Shown here: positions 55,001-64,000 of the stretch, piece after piece
Position numbering within the stretch: the stretch's first letter is position 1
Layout: each line of letters starts with the position of its first letter
Assembly: GCA_026184415.1 (NCBI GenBank)
Contig: CM047940.1
Location: 4,278,001-4,342,000 of the forward strand
Direction of reading: 5' to 3'
DNA from: Trichothecium roseum
Lineage: Eukaryota; Ascomycota; Sordariomycetes; Hypocreales
DNA length: 64,000 nt
The notes under the pieces: generated by a model
What the model saw: the letters and a program-made list of their open reading frames with translations, nothing else
Told to the model about the DNA's origin: nothing
Database searches by the model: none
Translations under genes and position numbers: made by a program

Positions 55001-57407
55001 GCCAATCAGCCTTTTCATGCCGTGACTAGACATGGCATTGGATGCTTGCTGGCTTGGCGGCCTTTTTTGTCCCTGAAAGACTGTAGTAAGACGCTGATTC
55101 GAACCACCAGGCCTTCGCTCCGTAACATCAACAAATGGCTGCGTTGGGGGGAGGACATTGCCACGAACGAGCCCACCGGCATAGGGGGCGAACATGGGAA
55201 ATTCCTGATCCTTGAAAGATGCCTTGTCGGGACTCCTTTGACCGGTGGAATTACTCTGGCGGGTTTTACGCTCGTCGTTTGTGCGAGCGCGTACACGTTT
55301 TCCCACAAGTGTCTTTGGTGTTGTTGCGACTGGACCTGTCTGGTTGTGAACAGAAGTCGAAGAGACAGGGTGAGCACTGAGTGGATGAGCGAGGTCGGGG
55401 GGTAAAGAACGCATATTTTTAGTTGGGAATGAGCATGACACCACGTCCAGACTACTCATGCTCATGGGTGATGCCGTGTTCATTCTTGACGTTTTCTTGC
55501 CTGCGTTGTCAAGTGCCATGGGCTGGATTGTCCCCATCGTCGATTCGCGAATATGCCCAGCACGTTGAACATCGGCGGAGAAGCTGCTTTCGCTTTGCCC
55601 ATTCCGAAGATGGGTGAAATCATCGCCAATCTGCGGTGGTCCAGAGTTCCGCTGTTGGCATGTGTTTCTGTGGCCTGCAACACCACCAGGTAATACCGGG
55701 GCACTAAGGTCTTCGACATCCGAGGCATCCCAGTAGTGATCACAGATGCGTCTCCAGCACTTTTTCAACTCCTTGATAGTCTTGAGATGTACTTGGTGAG
55801 ATCTCCGGTTCTCAGCAAGCTCCTCTACAAACCCGTTTATCAAGTTGCAAAAGACAACACGGAGTTCTTGGTCGGCAACAAAGTCATCGACGAAATAATT
55901 CAAGATCCAGTGGCGAAGTGCTACAAAAGTTCGAACGTGAACAATCATGCCGATTTGGTCCTGGCGCTTGACTGCCCATCTGAGGCGCGCCACGAGCATG
56001 CGCAGCAGCTCCAAAGGATCGAGAAACGCCCTAAAGGTGAGGAAGAAGTCCGAAATCAGCTCGTAGTCAAGGAAGTTGGGAGATGTGATCTCAGCCACCA
56101 AACGCGGCGGTGTAGCTGCCGTCACCGCTCGTGAAGATGGAGCGTAGCGGACTATCAAGCGATCGTCGCATGCAGGTTGAAATGTCAAATCATCGAACAT
56201 GGCTGGTTCAATTACGATACGTGTCGACATGAAAGTAGAGCGTACAATTCTTGTTTGCTGGCTGGGTGACAACTTCGCAGGCGGTCGTGGCGTAGCAGGC
56301 GAGCGGGGCTGAGCTGAACCTGGCAACCCGGTGTGAGGAACTTGAAGTGTGCTCGGCCGCCGGGAAAGCAGCAGGGGCGAGGCAACTTGGCCATGTTGAG
56401 ATCTGTCAAGGGCTGATATGCCGCTCATGGCTTCGCTTGGAGCGTACGAGGAACCACGAAGAAGCGGCGTACCGGTTCCAGAGAACTTGGGGACGCCTAT
56501 CCGCCATGATGGAATATTGATATCGAGTTGCGGCAAAGCGTTGGGGTCGACATCTTCAGTAGTCCTGGGTCGGTTCTCGTCTTTGGCCTTGGATATAACA
56601 ATTTTGAAAGCGCCAGCTTCTGATTCATGGGTAGCATGTACTTCCTGAACTGTACTGTCCGAGAGCGCCCTACGATGCCTATTGGACGCTGCTAGGGGAG
56701 GGGACGAAAGCAGGTAGCTTGGTCGGCCCGATGGAGGCGAGGGCCGGGGTAGAGGCGACCATTGGGCGTTCCGAACATCACCATCCACTCCTCCAAAGAC
56801 AGATTCAGCCAACAGCGTGTCGAGACCGGCAGTATCGGGCGGTGTCATGGGAAATTTGAAGTCCGGCTGAGGGTATCTTTGGTTTGTGGGCCGGACCGAG
56901 GGTCTATGTACAACATGATTGTTAGCATACGTGCTTCCCACTGGATCTTCCATTGTGCGACAGTTGCGCCTGCAAGGGGCAACAGGCATAGAGAAACCCC
57001 GGTGTATCATCAATACGATGAATCTCATACCTCAAGTATATCCTGCCGTTATTCCCAACATTCGCGACGGTAAACTGACGACCCTCCCGTCCGGCTGAGC
57101 TTCCATCGGGAGCTACCTCCCACTTCTCGGCATCATCCTCCTTTTTTGTGCGTGACAGGCCTTTATCCTCCTGTGACCTCCTTTCAGTAAACGGTAACAA
57201 TGGTTTAGGTGTCGATTTCAAAGTCGATCTTGAAGCATAGATCGGGTCCTTCCCTGTAGCCACTCCCGACTTTGGCGACGTCCTCTTTGCAGACCTCTTG
57301 GGGGAGACGGGCGTTTTTCGCGGGCTGGTACGAGGGACCGATGTCGCGACTGAGGTCGAAGGATTGGCAGGCGATTGCGTCGATGAACCAAACTCTGAAC
57401 CCTCCAT
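52028..57407 (-). CDS. LTE1: LTE1-type Ras guanine nucleotide exchange factor
   Basis: Exons 57407-57031 and 56903-52028 give 1750 residues. The intron (GTATGA donor, TACATAG acceptor) joins ..GRIYLR to PSVRPTNQRY. A RasGEF N-terminal motif lies at about 345-545 (FEYELISDFFLTFRAFL-like: YELISDFFLTFRAFLDPLEL, ALRHWILNYFVDDF). The catalytic CDC25/RasGEF domain forms the C-terminus from about 1490 (LAQQFTLIEKDALNDIDWKDL, SWVEFLRNADVH, NFATMAQLTMALSS, CIPFVGIYTHDLLY). The roughly 900 residues in between are disordered and Ser/Pro-rich. The domain order is that of Lte1, which promotes mitotic exit through the Tem1 GTPase pathway. The ATG at 57407 (MEGSEF..) is the first in frame; upstream DNA with splice-like signals may be leader. 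Confidence 0.93.
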
Positions 57408-58450
57408 TGCCCACTCGCAATTTGTAGTAGTTGCTCTAAGGTTGAGCTTTCGATGCTCCAGCGTGTCGCGTCTGCCCAAAAGGAGAAGCCGTCAGTCAGG
57501 AGCATGCTCTACAGTACGGAGTACCGAGGTCCAAGAAAATATGTTACCGCGCCAATGGCAGGCGCACCAAGAAAACAAATGCCAAGAATCGATTGAGGAC
57601 TCTAGAAAAGTGTTGGAGCTCGGGTAGAGAGCTATGGATGAACACACATACGTTAAGAAGCCATACAGGGTCGAAAAAAAGAAAGTGGTCGTGGTCACTA
57701 CTGGGGGTTGGCCATGAGGAAGGCGTACTCAGTATACGTCGATGGCTCAGTAAAAGGAAACAAAGATCAAGCTCAAGACGCGAAGAAAAGGAAAGATTGC
57801 TTGACGCGATCATTTACATCGTCGCCAGTGTATCAAGCATAGAGTCATAGTAAGGTTAGAATAGTAAAAGGAACATGGTAGAAACGGAGGTTAGAACAAG
57901 GAAAGGACGAGGTTGACTGGGACACACACACACACACAGCAAGTCGCAACGGAAATGACACTAAAGCCATGAGAAAGAAAGCCCCCAAACTAGGGTAGCG
58001 CACTAATACTGTAACAGACTCATTGGGGGGGGGTCTACTATAGCCTATAGTGCCTGCTAGTAGGTACTACTAGCGGTAGTAATAAAAAAAAACAGCCCAA
58101 AGCCCAGCCCAGCCCAGCCCTTCATGCCATGGGGCTCTACTATACTCCCCCTGGTTAGAAGCTCCCTAAGCGTGATTTGCAAGGACGGAACGCGAGCCCA
58201 GGGGGCAAGGGCAAGAGTCAAAGGCGCGGAAGAACCGCAAGACAGTTTGACGCACAGTGACGGGAGCCATGGCCATGTGCTTCCGGGGAGCTTAGCTTCA
58301 CTGTTAGTGTTTGGTTTGTTGCCCTTTGTAATTGACGGCCCTGCTCATCAACCAGAGCCCGACACTTTTCACTCAAACGGCCCGGACACCACCACTTCTG
58401 CTACCCTAGTTGCCTACTACTCTACTACTACTGTCACCACTGGCAGTGGC

Positions 58451-58490
58451 AGTACTAACACCACCACCACCACTACCACCACCACCACTG
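58451..58490. repeat. (ACC)n-type triplet repeat
   Basis: ACC/ACT triplets, about thirteen units with two substitutions, intergenic. Confidence 0.8.
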
Positions 58491-59850
58491 CTATTACAGA
58501 GTACTGAGGCGTACGGAGTACTGCTCACATCATTATGGAGCATCACACCACAACACAGCAACCTGGCCTCGAGGCGGCACACACACCACACACACCACAC
58601 ACACAAGTCGCCGTCCTCAATCTCGGCGCATGAACGGCCCTTTCTTTTGCATCATAACCATGATGCCACCAAGTCGATGCTATACAACTAACTCCTTCTT
58701 CTACTCAATTTATGGCATCACGTCTAGAACCTACGTCACACTATGCATCAATGCTTACCAAGGTTTATTCTACGGAATAATAAACTACGGAATACCTGAT
58801 CCAAGAATAAACACAGAAAACCACTAAACACTACGGAGTACTCCTCACTACTACCTCCCTCCTGCAAGGGTGCCTTTGCGGTACAGGTTGCCCTGACTCG
58901 AGCTGCATGGGGCCACAGCCCATATTGTCCAATACATTACGAACCGCAAAACCAGAGCAAAGTGTACCGATTACGGATTATGGAATACGGAGTGCCCAAG
59001 GTTATCCAATACGGCGGGATGCTCGAGCACCGATGGCTTCCTGGCCCTTACATCAAATCTGTCTTTCATCTGAAACCTATAAAGCATGACATCAGGCCGA
59101 GCTTGACATCATCTTGTCCGACTCTCCTTATGCCCTAATCAAGCCACAGAAACGCCAAACACCACATGGAACTTCGAGACCGCGCCGAATAAAGACGCAT
59201 ACCCAGAACAACTAATAAATGATCTGCACTGTCGTCGAGCATGACCTGCCATATTAACATGCAATAAATAGCACCTTCTCTCCAAGGCGAAGTCACCCAC
59301 ACTTGCGGGCCTATCCGAAGAGTCAGACGTACGTCAGATTCTGATGTCAGTGCCAACTTTAGCAACGCGAATAACTGCGAGGGAGATGCCACATTGCTAC
59401 GTACTTGGCAGCTACGGCTCAGAGAGAGAAAAACTGGCCCCAACCTTGGTTGGCGAGAGTCATTCCATCGCTTCTACCTCGGTGGTTCACGATGAGGACA
59501 ATTGACGCTACGAGTAAGGAGTACGGAATGGTAGTTCAGAAAGACGGCGCATCACACCCAGACTGACGGGTCGGGACAGGATCCTAGGCCTAACCCTGGA
59601 AGACGCTCGCACTGTGTCCCTAGGCTAGTCCTTGTGCTTGGGCAAAACCCGAGTGGATGGACTTGCTTGTTCCTGGCTTTAGGTCACTCTTAGCCTTGGT
59701 TTTCCGAGGACCAGTAGTTGGTTCCCTTGGTAGCATTTTCTGCTCAAGCTGGTGAGTATAGTCTACGGAGTATCATGGAGTACTACTCCATAAGGTATGG
59801 GACTACCATAATGCTAGGCATATGAATGAAAGGTGGCTTTTTTCTACCTT

Positions 59851-59879
59851 TTTTCTTTCTTTCTTTCTTTCTTTCTTTC
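59851..59879. repeat. (TTTC)n microsatellite
   Basis: About seven tetranucleotide units in the second gene-poor island. Confidence 0.9.
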
Positions 59880-61424
59880 CATCTTCAATTTCAGCCCTCG
59901 TACCACGTCGACACGCCATGGTAATGGCGTCGCGTGGTCAGGTGCCACCGGAGACAACAATACGGATTTAGAAAGTTCAAAGGGGTGCAAAAGGCGAGGA
60001 GAGCAGCCCCCCAATGGCCTGATGATAACAAATGCGGAAACGACATGGGCATCATGATTTGCCTCTTCTCAATCAATCACTTCTAGTTCGGGAAAGAAAA
60101 AGGGAAAAAGGATCAGAACTAGGTTGCACTGCATTCTGCACCACTTCTTGGCGTCTCCAGCTAAACATAGCCCTGGAGGTCTAGAGGCACGTTGCGGAGT
60201 ACTGATTACTCCTTGACAGCTTCGAACGCCCTGTACGGAGTATCTAGGGTCAAGAGCGTTCACGCAAGTGCCGACCCCCATTCGAACCTGGCCTCATGGC
60301 AAGGGTTCTGGTGACGACTTGTTGAGAGTCACTACCCTACTATGATCCATAATGTGCCTATCATCCGGAGTTACGAGACCAAGTGGGCGTCTCTAAAGAA
60401 AAAAAAACTCTCACCATCAGCGTGCATACTCGGCACTGGCACCCATATTCATACGGATTGCAGTTGCATTTCCCCGATAGCAGCTTTTGGTGCCATGTAG
60501 TCTCCGTACTACTACTGCACAATTGCACGTGAGAAGTTGTCTAGCTCGTTGGTGGGGATGCACGCCTTGTCCCTAGACAATCGGCAGATGTCTACGGATT
60601 AGGGCTCTGGTATTTCCACACAAGGCAGATCATCGACACTTTTCATATTGAAGCTCTAAACCCCAGCGCCGGATGATCTTGCTGGATGTTGGATGCTGTA
60701 TGGCTATCACGTCCAAGTTTCAGCCGCCGGAAATCAGATTACACGTTGTATCTAACCTCGGCCTGCTCAGACCGGGTCGATATCCTCGGGAAATCAACAT
60801 CTCCTACCACTCAAATCGACAAAAACGGCATCATGATTCAGCGCCCCCCTAGCGGGAGGTTTTGGGTCATGGTGACCTTTTTAGCCGCCTAGCATCAGTC
60901 GGGCGACAAGCGTGTAGTCTCAACTTGGCAAATACAGTACCATATACCCCTCCAACCCTTCCAAGACGACTTGACCGCGGATCTTCTTTCACAAAGTCCC
61001 AATGGCAGTGGTCCCGCTATATGCACAAGATCGGAACATGGAATGGTAGTTTCCCACCCATTGACATCTCACGTGCTCAACAATCCACCGCCATCTTTGC
61101 TAGTTCTTCCCCGTGCCATATTCCGTACAAATTATGGGGTACATACAAGGAAGTCCTTTATTAAGCACAGAGGATTGAAACTACATGGGTGATGCGGAAC
61201 GGCAAAAGTAAGCTTTGGTGCGAGGCGAGTCCCCGGTGCAGAAGGCTTGGTATCTTGTACTAATGCCAGCTATGGCGTTATCTATCTTCATGGCCTCCAA
61301 CTCTGTGGGTTGGATCCTGGAAAGCGTCCGAGTCTCTCTCATGAACGGACAAGGCTCAGCATTAATGTAGGAGAGATGTCGATTTCTGCTGCTAGACCTT
61401 GGCCACGCGGAGTCCAGCTCCGTT

Positions 61425-63177
61425 CTACACCACCTTTTCTACTATCTCGACATCCTGTTTCCTCTCCTGTTTGAGCTGGTCGGCAATGGCACTGCCACCA
61501 CCAGTCTTTCTCCCGCGCATTTGATCCCAGACGGTCTTGGTAGTAGACTGCATAAAGAGCATGTCCATGTCCTCCAGCGCAACACCTGGGCAAATGTTAG
61601 CACTCCTACGTCCCCCCTCGGGTACAACAGGAAAGGAAAAGACTTACCCTTAGTTTCGGGAACGCAAAAGAAGGCCCAGGTACCCATCCCGACGACGAAG
61701 CTACCGAACATGAAATATGTGCCGTAACCAAGGTCGGTAATCATGTACGGCGTTGAGCGGGCAATGATGAAGGAGCCTAGCCAGGTATCGGCAGTGGTGA
61801 TGGCTACGCAGAGCATACGGATATCGAGAGGGAATATCTCGGAGGCATACGTCCAAGTGATGCCCTGCCAAGTGGCGCAAATAACAAAGGCGTTGAAGTA
61901 GACGGCTGCCATGGCGAGGTAACCCCATCCGCTACGCGTCGTCATGCCCGCCGAGGCGGCAGCGCTAGGGTCGTTCTTCAAGACGTAACCGCCGAGGTAA
62001 AACATGGGGATGCAGCCCAGGATGGAACCCCAGATGAGGCCCTTGCGGCGGCCGATACGCTCGACAACGACAAAGGTGAAAGTGATCATTCCAAGGGTCT
62101 TAAAGCAACCATAAAGACCGGTCGAGAATAGCTTGGTACTGGTACCCGTGATCCCCAAGGTCTCAAAGATGCGAGGCGCGTAGTAGGTAATGATGTTGAC
62201 GCCGGTGAAGGACTGTAGGAACATCAGCGCCATACCTATGGCCATGCGGTTGCGCACGCCCTTTTGGAAGAGCTTTCGGAACTGCTGGGTACGGCTGAGT
62301 TGCAGCGTGCTACGCTCCTCAACCTGGAGACGGATCTCGGAGATTTCCTGCTGGACATAAGGGTGCTCCGATGGGAGGCCACGCAGGCGGCAGAGAATGG
62401 TCTCGGCCTCCTCGAACCTGTCCTTGCGAGCGAGCCACCTTGGCGACTCTGGGTTGAAGAGCATGCCCAGGAATAGCAGGACACCGGGTACGAGCTGCAG
62501 CGCCAGCGGAATGGTCCACTGCGCGATAGAGGAATCAGGAATGGTCTGGGCCGTGGCGTAGTTGATCCAAAAGCCCAGCATACCACCTCCCTGAGAAGCA
62601 ATCTCGAATATGCCGACCAGCCTGCCGCGGATGGACGGCGGCGCGGTTTCCGAGATGTACACGGGGACACACATGGAGGTCGCGCCAATGCCCAGGCCTG
62701 CAATGGCACGCCCCCCGATGATGAGATTGATGTCTCCGCGGGCGGCAGTCATGAGGGTGCCGCCGAGCACGAAGATGGCGGCTGCGACGAGGATGGTGAG
62801 GCGACGACCGAGGCGTTCGGCCGCGGGAAAGGTCAGGAGGGCGCCGAAAAAGCAGCCGGCCTGGAAGGTGGACACGATGTTGGCCTGGGTGTTGTCGCGG
62901 TCCTTGGGGTCAATGTTAAGCATGCCAAAATCTTTGCGGAAAGAGTTGAGGGCCATGGTCCCTCCGATGACGGCAGTGTCGTAGCCCACTACACAATCAT
63001 GGTCAGCATACCTAGTCGCAATTGCAGTTGCCCGCCACAAGAGGTATACGAGACGGCTTGGGAGAACTTACTGGCCAGGGCCGACATGGAGGCTACGAGG
63101 GCGACATAATGGATGTACCAGTTGCGGACCTCCTTCGGATCCGACGTCCCCTGAGCGTGAGTGCTGAGCCAACCCAT
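61425..63177 (-). CDS. MFS sugar transporter
   Basis: Exons 63177-63072, 62988-61648 and 61585-61425 give 535 residues. The second intron is essential: without it the frame runs on into nonsense, with it PETKG is followed by VALEDMDMLF, the normal sugar-transporter tail. Signature motifs are GYDTAVIGG in TM1, AERLGRR in loop 2-3, GRAIAGLGIG, VYISETAPPSIRGRL (PESTRG-like), NPESPRWLARKDR, the QSFTGVNIITYYAP stretch in TM7, VVERIGRRKG and PETKG. Twelve TM helices are consistent. This family carries hexoses, pentoses, quinate or inositol by proton symport or facilitated diffusion; the substrate is not decided by sequence. Start MGWLSTHAQG lies in a suitable context. It stands alone next to a 4-kb gene-poor island, without an obvious catabolic partner. 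Confidence 0.94.
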
Positions 63178-64000
63178 GTATATGATGAATGGCACCGAGG
63201 ACCAAGACGTATGCTTGCAATGATGAAGCGAAGGTATGTTCGAAGAGTTGCACTAACTTTATGAGCAGCAAATTGAAGCTCGAAGGGACAGAGCACGGGA
63301 GAAGGAAGTATTCAAGAGGCGGGCTTTACGTGAACGTCCACGAACAGACTTGATGGAGGCGTCACTGTCTTTATCAAGTATTTTTGCCCTCCCAGAGGGG
63401 AACAAGCCGTTCGACCACCTCGGCTTGTGCCCGAGGGGACTGCTGGCTGACCAACATCTCCCCTCAATAACAACCAACAATGGGGGGACTTTTCCTCCCC
63501 GGCCCCCTCCTCTCCAATCTTGGAAGCAGTCTAGATCACGAACCCCATACCCTTATTGCGGAGGTACCACGAGCGTTTCTGCCTACCATGGTTCCCCATC
63601 CCATCACGCAGGCGAACCGCCCCCCGGGAACTCGCCCTCGAATGGGGAAAGCGGGAGGAGGTGGAGGAGAGGTGGGAGGAGGGGAGGGCCCAAAATGCCA
63701 AGACTACCTATTGTTTAAGCTTACTGTTTAGGCGCATACTACTCCGTACCATACTAACCATACTACGGAGTAGCCTCATTCTTTTCCTCCCTTTTCCTTG
63801 CCCTTTCCCTTTCGCTCGGAACGCCCTTTTTTTCCCTGCTCGAGTTGAGCACGCAGGAGTGAGGAGGTGCGCTCCGAACAGCGGACAGGATGCGTTGCGC
63901 AGTCCTCCCCCCCCCCCCCCCCCCCCCTTTTTCGGACTCTCGCCGAAGTTGTCTGCATCAGATGGCGCCTTTTCTTTTTCTTACCCCGCATGATGTTGGT
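63178..64000. other. Intergenic to right edge
   Basis: Promoter side of the sugar transporter. It holds two exact dispersed 9-mers in opposite orientation (63740 and 63764), a pyrimidine-rich stretch (63780-63830) and a long C run (63907-63927). Small frames in it are translations of low-complexity sequence. Confidence 0.55.
63907..63927. repeat. Poly-C tract (21 C)
   Basis: An uninterrupted C run near the right edge, second of its kind in the window after 4889-4911. Confidence 0.9.

Larger units (their letters stand above)
57408..61424. other. Second gene-poor island
   Basis: Four kb without a supported gene. It has five exact dispersed 9-mers (57515, 58512, 58832, 59764, 60235) plus several near copies, a CCCAG tandem (58098-58119), ACC triplets (58451-58490), a CA-rich run (58575-58604) and a TTTC run (59851-59879). 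A GGTTCGAA box near 60285 on the minus strand does not sit in a tRNA fold. Sequence between 60600 and 61400 shows no lasting frame. Confidence 0.55.

Noticed and set aside
60240..60350. GGTTCGAAT on the minus strand as a tRNA B box
   Set aside because: The five bases either side of the loop do not pair, and no cloverleaf can be drawn.
1..64000. Transposons, long terminal repeats, CRISPR arrays, rRNA genes
   Set aside because: No transposase or reverse transcriptase motif, no long direct or inverted repeat and no rRNA sequence was seen on either strand.

Overview
The window is nuclear DNA of a filamentous ascomycete (Pezizomycotina, most likely Sordariomycetes/Hypocreales-like). The evidence is short spliceosomal introns (about 50-170 bp) with GTRNGT donors and CTAAC/CTGAC branch points, Zn2Cys6 transcription factors, a C3-biased codon pattern in highly expressed genes (which creates long false antisense ORFs), and long gene-poor spacers full of microsatellites. 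There are no bacterial operons, CRISPR arrays, rRNA genes or convincing tRNA genes. I found no intact transposon. Gene models were built by hand, joining exons where donor, branch point, acceptor and reading phase all agreed; the CDS lengths quoted are in frame.

Layout. 1-12 kb (all minus strand): the 5' part of an unrecognised acidic protein, cobalamin-independent methionine synthase (MET6) with a probable 5'UTR intron, then two Zn2Cys6 regulators. 13-18.5 kb: a 1015-residue disordered orphan protein (+) and an MFS drug/polyamine-type transporter (-). 20-28 kb: prefoldin subunit 4 (-) and the histone-fold protein CENP-W (+) on a shared divergent promoter, a YAG7-like RGG-box protein (+) and the ER Hsp70 LHS1 with an HDEL tail (+). 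29-32.5 kb: a secreted/vacuolar-type aspartic protease with a polyglycine insert (+), a decayed gene relic (-) and a small coiled-coil protein (-). 32.5-37 kb: a gene-poor island. 37-43 kb: APC10/DOC1 (+) and an SPFH/stomatin protein (+). 43.9-50.7 kb: a housekeeping block of NOP58 (-), VMA6 (+), mitochondrial uS15m (-) and cytosolic uS2/RPS0 (+). 52-57.4 kb: LTE1-type RasGEF (-). 57.4-61.4 kb: a second gene-poor island. 61.4-63.2 kb: a sugar transporter (-).

Most genes are conserved housekeeping functions (methionine synthesis, protein folding, kinetochore and cell cycle, ribosome biogenesis, translation, vacuolar acidification, mitotic exit) and are not obviously linked in one pathway. The accessory flavour is limited to the two regulators, the orphan, the two transporters and the protease.

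The strongest unexplained signal is a 9-mer, TACGGAGTA or its complement TACTCCGTA. I located 28 exact copies, all outside the coding exons, against about 0.5 expected by chance. The next most interesting object is a stretch of coding-like fragments with a frameshift between the aspartic protease and the small coiled-coil gene.
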